Positions 34,489 to 43,420 of a stretch of 64,000 nt of DNA are shown here, piece by piece. The translations under genes were made by a program, and so were the position numbers. The notes beneath the pieces are model-generated. The model made no database searches, had not been told where the DNA came from, and saw nothing but the letters and a program-made list of their open reading frames with translations. This DNA is from Stutzerimonas xanthomarina (GTDB taxonomy: Bacteria > Pseudomonadota > Gammaproteobacteria > Pseudomonadales > Pseudomonadaceae): NCBI RefSeq assembly GCF_003935375.1, contig NZ_RHQM01000001.1, positions 62,001-126,000 of the forward strand, written 5' to 3'. Position 1 is the first letter of the stretch; every line of letters starts with the position of its first letter.

Positions 34489-35901
34489 TCAGCAATCCTC
34501 CACGATCCAGGTGTCCTTGGTGCCGCCGCCCTGCGACGAGTTGACCACCAGCGAGCCCTCGCGCAGCGCCACGCGGGTCAGTCCGCCAGGCACCAGGCGG
34601 GTTTCCCGGCCGCTGAGCACGAACGGCCGCAGGTCGATATGGCGCGGGGCGATGCCGTTCTCGACGAAGGTCGGGCAGGTCGACAGGCTCAGGGTCGGCT
34701 GGGCGATATAGGCGCCGGGATTGGCCTTCAGCCGCGCGCGGAAGGCCTCGATCTCCTTCGCGCTGGCCGCCGGGCCGACCAGCATGCCGTAGCCGCCGGA
34801 GCCCTGGGTTTCCTTGACCACCAGCTGCGGCAGGTGCGCCAGCACGTGGGACAGTTCCTCCGGCTTGCGGCATTGCCAGGTCGGCACGTTGGCGAGGACC
34901 GGCTCCTCGTCCAGGTAGAAGCGGATCATGTCCGGCACGAACGGATAGATCGATTTGTCGTCGGCCACGCCGGTGCCGATGGCATTGGCCAGCACCAGGT
35001 TGCCCGCCCGATAGGCCGACAGCAGGCCGGGTACGCCCAGCGCCGAGTCCGGGTTGAACGCCAGCGGGTCGAGGAAGGCGTCGTCGAGCCGGCGGTAGAT
35101 CACGTCGACCTGGCGCGCGCCGGCGGTGGTGCGCATGTAGACGCGCTCGTCGCGCACGAACAGGTCCGCGCCCTCGACCAGTTCCACGCCCATTTCGCGG
35201 GCGAGAAAGGCGTGCTCGAAGAAGGCGCTGTTGAAACGTCCCGGCGTCATCACCACCACGCAGGGATTGTCCAGCGGGCTGGAATGCTTGAGCGTTTCCA
35301 GCAACAGGTTGGGATAGTGATTGATCGGCGCGATGCGCTGCGCGGCGAACAGCTCGGGGAACAGCCGCATCATCATCTTGCGGTCCTCGAGCATGTAGCT
35401 GACGCCGCTGGGCGTGCGCAGGTTGTCCTCGAGCACGTAGTAGGTGCCGTCGCCGTCGCGCACCAGGTCGACTCCGGCGATGTGCGCATAGGTGTCGCGG
35501 TGCAGGTCCAGCCCCTGCATCGCCGGCTGGTAGCCCTCGTTGGCCAGCACCTGCTCCGGCGGGATGACGCCGGCCTTGAGGATGCGCTGCTCGTGGTAGA
35601 GATCGGCGAGGAACAGGTTGAGCGCCTGTACCCGCTGGATGCAGCCGCGTTCCACCATCCGCCATTCGCTCATCGGGATGGCGCGCGGGATGGTGTCGAA
35701 GGGAATCAGCCGTTCGGTGCCCTGCTCGTCGCCGTACAGGGTGAAGGTGATGCCGGCGCGGTGGAACAGCAGATCCGCCTCGCGCCGACGTTGCGCCAGC
35801 ACGTCGGATGGCGTATCGGAAAGCCAAGCCGAAAAGGCCCGGTAGTGCGGGCGGCATGCGCCGTGCGCGTCGTGCATCTCATCGTAGAAAACGCGGTCCA
35901 T
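34489..35901 (-). CDS. Circularly permuted ATP-grasp type 2 protein
   Basis: 470 residues from the ATG at 35901. Typical pieces are FDTIPRAIPMSEWRMVERG, LEDNLRTPSGVSYMLEDR, VVVMTPGRFNSAFFEHAFLA and the nucleotide part VVKETQGSGGYGMLVGPAAS. These are ATP-dependent carboxylate-amine ligase folds, similar to glutathionylspermidine synthase-like proteins; the presumed product is an amide-linked peptide or tag. First gene of the Anbu operon. GGAG lies just before the ATG. A bulged hairpin 50-83 bases upstream may be regulatory. Confidence 0.92.
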   Translation of the reverse strand: MDRVFYDEMHDAHGACRPHYRAFSAWLSDTPSDVLAQRRREADLLFHRAGITFTLYGDEQGTERLIPFDTIPRAIPMSEWRMVERGCIQRVQALNLFLADLYHEQRILKAGVIPPEQVLANEGYQPAMQGLDLHRDTYAHIAGVDLVRDGDGTYYVLEDNLRTPSGVSYMLEDRKMMMRLFPELFAAQRIAPINHYPNLLLETLKHSSPLDNPCVVVMTPGRFNSAFFEHAFLAREMGVELVEGADLFVRDERVYMRTTAGARQVDVIYRRLDDAFLDPLAFNPDSALGVPGLLSAYRAGNLVLANAIGTGVADDKSIYPFVPDMIRFYLDEEPVLANVPTWQCRKPEELSHVLAHLPQLVVKETQGSGGYGMLVGPAASAKEIEAFRARLKANPGAYIAQPTLSLSTCPTFVENGIAPRHIDLRPFVLSGRETRLVPGGLTRVALREGSLVVNSSQGGGTKDTWIVEDC

Positions 35902-35950
35902 GCGGAGCCCTCGGACAAAAACCTGCCCAACGACAGTGCAAAGCTCGCGC

Positions 35951-35984
35951 CAACGCCGGATAACCCTTGTAGAACAAGGCGTTG
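35951..35984 (-). promoter_or_regulatory. Bulged inverted repeat upstream of the Anbu operon
   Basis: CAACGC (35951-35956) and CTTGT (35966-35970) pair with ACAAG (35974-35978) and GCGTTG (35979-35984): eleven pairs interrupted by a 9-base bulge on one side, with an AGA loop. It lies 50-83 bases before the ATP-grasp ATG and could be an operator or leader hairpin. Confidence 0.35.
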
Positions 35985-35999
35985 GAGATGAAACGAAAG

Positions 36000-36027
36000 C
36001 GGCCCGCACCGTTTCCGGGCGGGCCGC
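36000..36027 (-). terminator. Terminator of speE
   Basis: GCGGCCCGC (36000-36008) and GCGGGCCGC (36019-36027), nine perfect pairs; read leftward it is followed by TTTCGTTTC. It lies 52 bases after the speE stop and separates it from the Anbu operon. Confidence 0.65.
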
Positions 36028-36078
36028 GAGGCCTGGTTCGTCTGAATGCCCCGTTATGAGACAGCCATCACAGGCGGA

Positions 36079-36939
36079 TCAGTCGTTGCTGGGCTTGGCG
36101 ATCGCATGCAACACGTATTGCGGCAGTGCGAAGGCGCCAAGGTGCACATGCGGGTTGTAATACCGAGTAACGATGCCGCTGCCGGCGAAGCGCTGCATCA
36201 GGGTTTCCAGCGGCAGCTTGCGGCTCTCCACGCTGCACGCGCCCCAGGCGAAGGACATGGCACCACCGATATAGGTCGGCACAGCCGCCTGGTAAAAATG
36301 CCAGTCGGCGAACAGCCCCTGCATGCGTCTGGCAGTGGTCTGCAGTTCGCCCAGTTGCATGAACGGCGTACCGTTCTGCGCGACGAGGATTCCGCCTTCG
36401 TTCAGACAGCGGCGACAGGCCTGGTAGAAGTTCTCAGAGAACAACACTTCACCTGGGCCGATGGGATCGGTGGAGTCGGAGATGATGACGTCGAACTTCT
36501 CTTCAGTGGTCGCCACGAAGCGCATGCCGTCGTCGATCACCAGATTCAGCCGCGGATCCTCGAAGGTGCCGGCGGAATGGTTCGGCAAGAACTCCCTGCA
36601 CATTTCCACCACCGTGGCATCGATCTCGACCATGGTGATGCTCTCGATATCGCGGTGGCGCGCCACTTCACGAAGGATGCCGCCGTCGCCGCCACCGATG
36701 ATCAGCACGCGACGCGCCAGTCCATGGGCCAGGATCGGTACGTGGGCAAGCATTTCGTGGTAGATGAATTCGTCGGCTTCGCTGGTCTGGATCACGCCGT
36801 CCAGGGCCATGACCCGGCCCATGCGCGGGTTCTCGAAGATCACCAGATGCTGATGCGCGGTGCGCACCTCGTGCAGCAGCTTGTCGACCTGGAACCGCTG
36901 CCCGTATCCCTCGTAGAGAGTTTCCTGAAAGTCGCTCAT
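36079..36939 (-). CDS. speE: Polyamine aminopropyltransferase (spermidine synthase)
   Basis: 286 residues. The aminopropyltransferase core shows [18 protein letters not shown] (dcSAM site), the YHEMLAHVP region, and [18 protein letters not shown]. It transfers an aminopropyl group from decarboxylated SAM to putrescine, giving spermidine and methylthioadenosine; mtnC, mtnD and mtnB for recycling the latter are encoded within 5 kb. GGGAGA precedes the ATG. A TAGAAT -10-like box on this strand (37041-37036) lies about 100 bases upstream. Confidence 0.95.
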   Translation of the reverse strand: MSDFQETLYEGYGQRFQVDKLLHEVRTAHQHLVIFENPRMGRVMALDGVIQTSEADEFIYHEMLAHVPILAHGLARRVLIIGGGDGGILREVARHRDIESITMVEIDATVVEMCREFLPNHSAGTFEDPRLNLVIDDGMRFVATTEEKFDVIISDSTDPIGPGEVLFSENFYQACRRCLNEGGILVAQNGTPFMQLGELQTTARRMQGLFADWHFYQAAVPTYIGGAMSFAWGACSVESRKLPLETLMQRFAGSGIVTRYYNPHVHLGAFALPQYVLHAIAKPSND

Positions 36940-37127
36940 GGGGTATCTCCCTTGACCGGCGACGAAGCAGCGCTCCGCCGCATGATGGCAATCTGGCTTG
37001 ACGGGCGATGCAGCCTGCCCACCGAAAAGAGGCGCATTCTACGTTGGCCAAGATGACAGCGGAAACCGCAGGCAGCAAAAGCACACTTCGGGACGACAAG
37101 GCCATCGGGAGATCCTAGAGTCGGGTC

Positions 37128-38012
37128 ATGAGCGAAATCATCCAATTGCCCTACCTCGAACCCTGGGACTGGCAGCAGTTTCACCACCACTTCGCCCTGC
37201 GTCTGTTACCCGGCGTGGAACGGCTGGACACTGACGGCTACTCGCGCACGCTGCGCGTTGGCGAAGCCAGCGGCTGGCTCCGCGTGCGCGCGCAGGCCGA
37301 CCGCCCGGCGCTCGAACTGATGCTCAGCGACTCTTTGCAACATGCCACCCAGCCACTCGTCGGACAGGTTCGCAAGATGTTCGATCTGGATGCCAATCCG
37401 CAGGCCATCGCCACGCATTTCGCTAGCGATCCCGCACTCGGCCCGCTGATCGCCGCGCACCCCGGCCTGCGCCTGCCGGCCGCCTACGACCCGTTCGAAC
37501 AGGCGGTGCGGGCGGTGGTCGGCCAGCAGGTCACGGTCAAGGCGGCGGTGACCATTACGCGGCGCCTGGTGGAACGCCTCGGCGAGACGCTGCGGGACGC
37601 CCCGCCGGGGCTGGAGCGGCTCTTCCCTAGCGCACAGGCCATCGCCGATGACCCGCTGGAGAACATCGGCATGCCATCCAAGCGAGCCCAGGCGCTGCGC
37701 CGCCTCGCAGCCGCGGTGGCCGAAGGGGCGCTGCAGCTGCATGTGGAAGATGGTGCCGATGCGCTGGTGCAACGATTCTGCGAATTGCCGGGGATCGGTC
37801 CCTGGACCGCCGAATACATCGCGCTACGGGGCTTCGGCGTCGCGGACGCCTTTCCTGCAGCCGATCTCGGACTGCTGAAAGCGCCACTGTGGGGCGCGGA
37901 TGGCATCAGCGCCAAGGCGCTGGCCGGACGCGCCGAAGCCTGGCGTCCGTGGCGCGCCTATGCGGCCATCCATATCTGGGACAACTATTCCAAAGGGGCC
38001 AAGGTTGGCTAG
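37128..38012 (+). CDS. alkA: DNA-3-methyladenine glycosylase II (AlkA-type)
   Basis: 294 residues: an AlkA N-terminal domain (PYLEPWDWQQFHHHFALRLL) followed by a helix-hairpin-helix glycosylase. The HhH is LPGIGPWTAEYIALRG and the catalytic Asp is about 246 in FPAADLGL. It excises alkylated purines from DNA. There is no Ada fusion domain. Its last bases overlap the convergent histidine phosphatase stop by four bases. Confidence 0.92.
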   Translation: MSEIIQLPYLEPWDWQQFHHHFALRLLPGVERLDTDGYSRTLRVGEASGWLRVRAQADRPALELMLSDSLQHATQPLVGQVRKMFDLDANPQAIATHFASDPALGPLIAAHPGLRLPAAYDPFEQAVRAVVGQQVTVKAAVTITRRLVERLGETLRDAPPGLERLFPSAQAIADDPLENIGMPSKRAQALRRLAAAVAEGALQLHVEDGADALVQRFCELPGIGPWTAEYIALRGFGVADAFPAADLGLLKAPLWGADGISAKALAGRAEAWRPWRAYAAIHIWDNYSKGAKVG

Positions 38013-38569
38013 GGCGGCGCGATGCGCGTCAGTACCTTGGGCGGAGTCGTCAGCGGACGCTCCAGGATCAATCCCTCGCCCGACTGCGGGAAGATGCCCG
38101 TCAGCGCGGTGATGTTGACCTGGTGAGTGACCAGCACCGCCACCTCGCCGGCCGGAAACTGCTCGACGGCCTCGCGCAAGGCTTCGGTATGCCAGTGCTC
38201 GTTTGCGGGCGACGTGAAAAACGAATCCAGCGCAGGCAGTGGTTCCACCCGGCCAAGCGCCATATGCTCGGCGGTCTCCAGCGCACGGCACCAGCGACTG
38301 CTGAACAAGCGCACCTCATGCAGACCCGCTTCGCGCAGCCGCGCGCCCCAGCGCCGGGCCTCATCCCGGCCGCGCTGAGTCAGATTTCGCTGGGTTTTGC
38401 AGTCTTCCAGAACGAAGCCTTCGGGATCGCCGAGGCCTGGCGCGCTGGCGTGACGCATGACAAGAATCGCCCGCCCCTCGCGCAATGCCTGCCAGGCCGC
38501 CGCGTCGTCAGCCCGAAGCGGCTCGGCAGCAAGTGCCAGCAGACCGATCAGCAGACCGCTGCGCCACAT
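38009..38569 (-). CDS. Exported histidine phosphatase family protein
   Basis: 186 residues with a signal peptide (about 1-20, SGLLIGLLALAAEPLRA). The phosphohistidine motif is ILVMRHASAPG (R-H) and the second histidine is in VLVTHQVNITA. LFSSRWCRALETAE is the conserved central helix of this branch. Probably periplasmic; substrate unknown. It follows two small membrane-protein genes in the same direction with a gap of three bases. Confidence 0.88.
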   Translation of the reverse strand: MWRSGLLIGLLALAAEPLRADDAAAWQALREGRAILVMRHASAPGLGDPEGFVLEDCKTQRNLTQRGRDEARRWGARLREAGLHEVRLFSSRWCRALETAEHMALGRVEPLPALDSFFTSPANEHWHTEALREAVEQFPAGEVAVLVTHQVNITALTGIFPQSGEGLILERPLTTPPKVLTRIAPP

Positions 38570-38572
38570 GTG

Positions 38573-38764
38573 TCACAACCGCGCCTTGCCGAACGGCCCG
38601 GCCGCTACCGCCCACATGATCAGACCGACCACGGGCAGCAGCAGGATCACACATGACCAGACAACCTTGCGCCCGACCTCGATGCGGCTGCGCCACACAT
38701 AAGCGATGGCGAGGACGTCGAGCACGAGAACCACGATGGCCAGCGGGCCGCTGAGGCTTTCCAT
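38573..38764 (-). CDS. PLDc_N-type small membrane protein (second of two)
   Basis: 63 residues from the ATG at 38764, with two helices (LAIVVLVLDVLAIAYVW and VVWSCVILLLPVVGLIMWAV). The pattern helix - RS...GRKV/W - LLP-VGLI-W is the phospholipase D nuclease N-terminal (PLDc_N) transmembrane module, here without any nuclease domain. It is six bases after its paralogue's stop and three before the phosphatase. Confidence 0.85.
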   Translation of the reverse strand: MESLSGPLAIVVLVLDVLAIAYVWRSRIEVGRKVVWSCVILLLPVVGLIMWAVAAGPFGKARL

Positions 38765-38770
38765 CAACGG

Positions 38771-38980
38771 CTACCGATACGGCCCGCGCGAGTCAGGGCG
38801 ATTGCCGCGCGGCCCCATGATTCCCCAGATGATCAGGCCGAGCACTGGCAACAGAACGATCAGAAGCACCCAGAGCACCTTCTTGCCCCCGGTGCTATCG
38901 CTGCGAACGATGCTGATGATCGCCCAGATATCCAGTATCAGGATGAGCAGGCCGAAAATACCGCCGAAGGCATCTCCCAT
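38771..38980 (-). CDS. PLDc_N-type small membrane protein (first of two)
   Basis: 69 residues, two helices (IFGLLILILDIWAIISIV and KVLWVLLIVLLPVLGLIIWG) with the same PLDc_N pattern as the following gene, so the two are a tandem duplication. A short Arg/Pro-rich tail follows (PRGNRPDSRGPYR). Such stand-alone modules are often of unknown role or related to envelope function. Confidence 0.85.
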   Translation of the reverse strand: MGDAFGGIFGLLILILDIWAIISIVRSDSTGGKKVLWVLLIVLLPVLGLIIWGIMGPRGNRPDSRGPYR

Positions 38981-39056
38981 GGGTTCGCTCCTGTTTGGGT
39001 GAGTACCTAATCTAGGATGCCAGCGCGGCGGCAGGGTTCAGTAATCGCCCGGTGGC

Positions 39057-39740
39057 TCAGTAGCGCCGCGGGTCGATCTGCGCAAAGCTGGCGACGGTCT
39101 CGTGCTCACCGAGGGCGCCGCCATCGCGGCCCAGCCCACAGACGCGCATGCCGGCCTGCTGCGCGGCATCGAGTTCTTCGACCACATCGGAAAGGAACAG
39201 CACCTCGACGGCTGGCACGCCAATGGCTTCGGCGATGCGCTGGTAGGAGACCACCTCGCGCTTGTGCCCGCTGGTGGTATCGAAATAACCGGAGAACAGC
39301 GGTGTTAGGTCGCCGGCCTCGGAACAGCCGAAGATCAGCTGCTGTGCCTGGATCGAGCCTGAGGAATACACGTACAGCGCATACCCCTGCGCCTTCCACT
39401 CCCGTAGCGCAGCCACTGCGTCCGGATAGATGTGCCCCTTGAGCTGGCCGGCCCGGTAGCCCTGGAACCAGACCATGCCTTGCAGCGCCTTGAGCGAGGT
39501 CGCCTTGCGATCGCTGGCGATCCAGCCGAGCAGTATCTCGATGACGCGCTCGATATCCGCATCGCCCTCACCGCTTTCGCCGCGCACCGCCTCGAGCTGC
39601 GCAGCGACCGCAGGTTCGCCGGCGTGGCTGCGGATATACGCCGGCAAATGCTCGCGGGCATAGGGGAACAGCACATCGAAGACGAAGCTGACGGCGCTGG
39701 TGGTGCCTTCGATATCGGTGAGGATCGCCTTGATCGGCAT
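39057..39740 (-). CDS. mtnC: Acireductone synthase (enolase-phosphatase E1)
   Basis: 227 residues of the HAD family. Motif I is [15 protein letters not shown] (D-x-E, characteristic of E1), motif II lies in YVYSSGS and motif IV is in [14 protein letters not shown]. It converts 2,3-diketo-5-methylthiopentyl-1-phosphate to acireductone in methionine salvage. The ATG at 39740 lies one base after the mtnD stop, so the pair is coupled. Confidence 0.95.
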   Translation of the reverse strand: MPIKAILTDIEGTTSAVSFVFDVLFPYAREHLPAYIRSHAGEPAVAAQLEAVRGESGEGDADIERVIEILLGWIASDRKATSLKALQGMVWFQGYRAGQLKGHIYPDAVAALREWKAQGYALYVYSSGSIQAQQLIFGCSEAGDLTPLFSGYFDTTSGHKREVVSYQRIAEAIGVPAVEVLFLSDVVEELDAAQQAGMRVCGLGRDGGALGEHETVASFAQIDPRRY

Positions 39741-39741
39741 C

Positions 39742-40287
39742 TCAGTCGTCCAGCCGCGGGAACTGATCGGCGATGCTTTCGCCGGTGAACTCCGCGACCC
39801 AGCCTTCCGGGTTGTTGAACAGGCGGATCGCGACGAAGTGCGGCTCTTCACCCATGTCGAACCAGTGACGCGTGCCGGCGGGCACGGAGATCAGGTCGTT
39901 CTTTTCGCACAGCACGGCGTAGACCATGTCATCGATGTGCAGGGTAAACAGCCCGCGCCCGGCAACGAAGAAGCGCACTTCGTCCTCGGCATGGCGATGC
40001 TCGTCAAGGAACTTCGCGCGCAGTTCGTCCTTCTGCGGGTGATCGCGGGTCAGGCTGATCACATCCACCGTGACGTAGCCACGCTCGGTCATCAGCTTGT
40101 CGATCTGCGGCCGGTAGGCGGCGATCACCTCTTCCTGGCTGGCCCCGGCGGCGATTGGTGCGCTGGCCTCCCAGCGCTCCAGCTGCACACCGACCTTGGC
40201 CAGCGTCGGGGCGATGTCTTCGAGGTGGGTCAACACCTTGAGCGGCTGATCGGGTCGGGTCTCGTGATAGACGCTGAGGACACTCAT
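39742..40287 (-). CDS. mtnD: Acireductone dioxygenase
   Basis: 181 residues of the cupin family. The metal ligands are in [15 protein letters not shown] (H-x-H ... E) and GTRHWFD. Depending on the bound metal, Fe(II) gives the methionine precursor ketoacid and Ni(II) a dead-end product with CO. Start at 40287 ([14 protein letters not shown]). It lies between mtnB (53-base gap) and mtnC. Confidence 0.95.
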   Translation of the reverse strand: MSVLSVYHETRPDQPLKVLTHLEDIAPTLAKVGVQLERWEASAPIAAGASQEEVIAAYRPQIDKLMTERGYVTVDVISLTRDHPQKDELRAKFLDEHRHAEDEVRFFVAGRGLFTLHIDDMVYAVLCEKNDLISVPAGTRHWFDMGEEPHFVAIRLFNNPEGWVAEFTGESIADQFPRLDD

Positions 40288-40340
40288 GTTCGGCTCTCCG
40301 AAAAGGTCGTCTGACCGGTCGCTACCGGGCAGGCTGGAAT

Positions 40341-40961
40341 TTATCTGGGCTGCAGGGCACGCATCTTCAGTTCGCATTCGAACAGAAATTCGAATGCCTC
40401 GATCTGTCGCAGCGCATCGCTCATCGTCTCGCCCCAGGTGTACAGGCCGTGGCCGCGAATCAGGTAGCCGACGCAATCGGGATGCTCGTCAAGCCACGGC
40501 TGCACCCTGGTGGCCAGGGCGGCGATGTCCTGATCGTTGTCGAAGATTGGCACCAGCACCTGCAATTCATGGCTCGAGATGCCGCTGAAGGCCTTTTGCA
40601 ACTCGTAATCGGCGAACACCAGCGAATCGGCCAAGGCGACGCGGGACAGCACCGTGGCATTCACCGAATGGGTGTGCAGCACCGCGCCGATCTCCGGTTT
40701 CCAGCGATACAGCTGGGTATGCAGTAGTGTCTCCGCCGAAGGCCTCTTGCCCTCTTCCAGGCTGTTGCCGTGCATGTCGACGGCCAACAGGTCATCGGCA
40801 GTCAGCTCGCCCTTGTGCCTCCCGGAAACGGTCAGCAGCAGCTCGGCGCTGGTCAGGCGCGCCGAGTAGTTGCTGCTGGTCGCCGGCGACCAGCCACGAC
40901 CATACAAGAAGCGTCCGGCGTCGATGATCGCCTGGCTCAGGTGCTGGCGGGTGGCAGTCAT
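40341..40961 (-). CDS. mtnB: Methylthioribulose-1-phosphate dehydratase
   Basis: 206 residues of the class II aldolase/adducin fold. Zinc histidines are in VLHTHSVNATVLS and LIRGHGLYTWG. It dehydrates methylthioribulose-1-phosphate in methionine salvage. Its ATG at 40961 overlaps the stop of the upstream MFS gene (ATGA). No mtnA or mtnP is in the window, so the first salvage steps must be encoded elsewhere. Confidence 0.95.
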   Translation of the reverse strand: MTATRQHLSQAIIDAGRFLYGRGWSPATSSNYSARLTSAELLLTVSGRHKGELTADDLLAVDMHGNSLEEGKRPSAETLLHTQLYRWKPEIGAVLHTHSVNATVLSRVALADSLVFADYELQKAFSGISSHELQVLVPIFDNDQDIAALATRVQPWLDEHPDCVGYLIRGHGLYTWGETMSDALRQIEAFEFLFECELKMRALQPR

Positions 40962-42109
40962 GCGCGGTCCTCCTGCAAACGGAAGGCAATGATAGCGGCT
41001 GCGGCCAGCGCCGCGAGACTGGCGATGGCGAACGACCAGCCTGGTCCCAGACCGGACCAGGCGTAGCCCGCGTAGAGCGCACCCAGCGCTCCACCGATGC
41101 CGGACAGGCTGGCATACAGCGCCTGGCCTTGGCCCTGCTGGCGATGGCCGAAACTGCGCTGGACGAAGTGAATGGCAGCGGCGTGGAAACTGCCGAAGGT
41201 CGCCGCGTGCATCAGCTGCGCGACCAGCAGCACGGCCAGATGCTCGGCGAACTGCCCGAGCAACACCCAGCGCAGCGCGGCGATCAGGAAGCTGGACAGC
41301 AGCACCTGACGCAGCGAGAAACGCTCGAGCAGCCGCGCCATTACCAGGAACAGCAGGATTTCCGCGACCACGCCCAGCGCCCACATCAGCCCGATAAAGC
41401 TGCGGCTGTAGCCCAGTGCTTCCAGGTGAATACTGAAGAAGGTGTAGTACGGCCCATGGGCCAGCTGCATCAACGCCACGCAGCCGTAGAAGGCCAGTAC
41501 GCCAGGCCGCCGCAGCTGGGCGAGGAACCCGCCCTGCCCGGCCGCCTCGCTACGTTGCCGCGGATGAGCGTTGGGCACCCAGGCGCTGCTCAGCACGATA
41601 CCGACCATCACAACGGCTACCGCAGTCGGGTAAAGATCGAGGCTCAGCCGCTGGAACAGCAGCCCGAGCCCTACCACCGCGAAGATGAAACCGATGCTGC
41701 CCCACAGCCTGACCTGGCTGTAGCGCTCAGTCTGCTCGTGCAGATGCGCCAGGGTGATGACTTCGAACTGCGGCAGCACCGCGTGCCAGAAGAACGCATG
41801 CAACGCCATCACCAGCGCCAGCCAGGCAAAGCTCTTGTCGAAGAAGATCAGCCCGAAGGACAGCAAGGTGCACAGCGCGCCGAGACGGACGATTTCCAGC
41901 CGCCGACCGGTTGCATCACCCAGCCAGCCCCAGAGATTCGGCGCCACGCAACGCATCAGCATGGGAATGGCGATCAGCTCGCCGATCCGCTCCGGCGAGA
42001 AACCTAGATGATCGAAGTACAGGCCGAGAAACGGCGCCGTGGAGCCGAGCAGGCCAAAGTAGAAGAAGTAGAAACCGGACAGACGCCAGTACGGCAGAGC
42101 AGCGGCCAT
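40958..42109 (-). CDS. MFS transporter (PPP/nucleoside-type) of the mtn operon
   Basis: 383 residues, 12 helices, of the MFS_1-like branch that includes phenylpropionate transporter HcaT and nucleoside/sugar porters (YWRLSGFYFFYFGLLGSTAP; RVRLWGSIGF-like motif SQVRLWGSIGFIFAVVG). Substrate unknown. The four-base overlap with mtnB argues for a link to methionine salvage, for example uptake of a methylthio compound, but that is inference. The same gene order occurs in P. aeruginosa between aroC and mtnB. Confidence 0.88.
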   Translation of the reverse strand: MAAALPYWRLSGFYFFYFGLLGSTAPFLGLYFDHLGFSPERIGELIAIPMLMRCVAPNLWGWLGDATGRRLEIVRLGALCTLLSFGLIFFDKSFAWLALVMALHAFFWHAVLPQFEVITLAHLHEQTERYSQVRLWGSIGFIFAVVGLGLLFQRLSLDLYPTAVAVVMVGIVLSSAWVPNAHPRQRSEAAGQGGFLAQLRRPGVLAFYGCVALMQLAHGPYYTFFSIHLEALGYSRSFIGLMWALGVVAEILLFLVMARLLERFSLRQVLLSSFLIAALRWVLLGQFAEHLAVLLVAQLMHAATFGSFHAAAIHFVQRSFGHRQQGQGQALYASLSGIGGALGALYAGYAWSGLGPGWSFAIASLAALAAAAIIAFRLQEDRA

Positions 42110-42183
42110 AGGCTACAAGCTACCGACTGCGGACAACGGCCGCCTTATGCTGCCGCCGTCGGTCTGCCGTCTACGGCCCGGAT

Positions 42184-43275
42184 TCACAGTTGCGGCAGCA
42201 CCGGGGTGAGCACTTGCACATCGGCGTTCTGCCCACGGTGGCGCAGCAGGTGATCGAGCAGAACGATGGCCATCATGGCCTCGGCGATCGGCGTGGCACG
42301 AATGCCGACGCAGGGGTCATGGCGGCCCTTGGTGATGACCTCGACCGGCGCGCCATTCACATCGATCGACTGCCCTGGCGTGGTGATGCTGGACGTGGCC
42401 TTGAGCGCCAGGTGGGCGACGATCGGCTGTCCCGAGGAGATGCCACCGAGAATGCCGCCGGCATTGTTGGAGAGGAATCCCTGGGGCGTCAGCTCGTCAC
42501 GGTGCTCGGTGCCACGCTGGACTACCGAGGCGAAACCGGCGCCGATCTCCACGCCCTTGACCGCGTTGATGCTCATCAGCGCATGGGCCAGCTCGGCGTC
42601 GAGGCGGTCGAAGATCGGCTCGCCAAGGCCCGGCGGTACGCCATCGGCGACCACGGTGATCTTCGCGCCCACCGAATCCTGGTCGCGACGCAGCTGGTCC
42701 ATATAGGCCTCCAGCTCCGGCACCTTGTCCGGGTCCGGACTGAAGAAGGCATTCTGCTCGACACTTTCCCAGGTCTTGAACGGGATCTCGATCGGGCCGA
42801 GCTGGCTCATGTAGCCGCGCACCTGGATGCCCAGGGTCGCCAGATACTTCTTGGCGATGGCACCGGCCGCCACGCGCATGGCGGTCTCGCGCGCGGAGCT
42901 GCGGCCACCGCCGCGGTAGTCGCGCAGGCCGTACTTGTGGTGATAGGTGTAGTCGGCGTGGGCCGGACGGAACTGGTCCTTGATCGCCGAGTAGTCCTTG
43001 GACTTCTGGTCGGTGTTGCGGATCAACAGGCCGATGGGGCAACCGGTTGTCCTGCCTTCGAAGACGCCGGAGAGGATTTCCACCTCATCGGCTTCCTGGC
43101 GCTGAGTGGTATGCCGGCTGGTGCCCGGCTTGCGGCGGTCGAGATCGCGCTGCAGATCGTCCAGCGACAGCTCCAGCCCGGGCGGGCAACCGTCGACGAT
43201 GGCCACCAGCGCAGGACCATGGCTTTCGCCGGCAGTGGTGACGGTGAACAGCTTGCCGTAGGTATTGCCGGACAT
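42184..43275 (-). CDS. aroC: Chorismate synthase
   Basis: 363 residues. Family signatures are [18 protein letters not shown] near the start, [14 protein letters not shown], and [20 protein letters not shown]. It makes chorismate from EPSP with reduced FMN, the last common step of aromatic synthesis. The ATG ([12 protein letters not shown]) is the standard start. It stands alone, followed leftward after 74 bases by the MFS gene. Confidence 0.97.
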   Translation of the reverse strand: MSGNTYGKLFTVTTAGESHGPALVAIVDGCPPGLELSLDDLQRDLDRRKPGTSRHTTQRQEADEVEILSGVFEGRTTGCPIGLLIRNTDQKSKDYSAIKDQFRPAHADYTYHHKYGLRDYRGGGRSSARETAMRVAAGAIAKKYLATLGIQVRGYMSQLGPIEIPFKTWESVEQNAFFSPDPDKVPELEAYMDQLRRDQDSVGAKITVVADGVPPGLGEPIFDRLDAELAHALMSINAVKGVEIGAGFASVVQRGTEHRDELTPQGFLSNNAGGILGGISSGQPIVAHLALKATSSITTPGQSIDVNGAPVEVITKGRHDPCVGIRATPIAEAMMAIVLLDHLLRHRGQNADVQVLTPVLPQL

Positions 43276-43420
43276 GCAGGACGCTCCGCGATCGACCGAA
43301 AAACAGGGGCCGGAAGTATACCTGAGGCCGCTACGGTGTCATCGCTCCTGTTGCCGGCGCATACTGACCTTTGCGTCGATTGCCGCGTCCAACCTGCTCC
43401 GTGACCAACGAAATCCTTCC

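Noticed and set aside
33562..35991. 809-codon frame across the Anbu operon on the plus strand
   Set aside because: Antisense shadow crossing two overlapping real genes and their junction.
36000..36027. Hairpin as a leader element of the Anbu operon
   Set aside because: It lies upstream of that operon but the leftward U-rich tail and the distance to the speE stop fit a speE terminator better.
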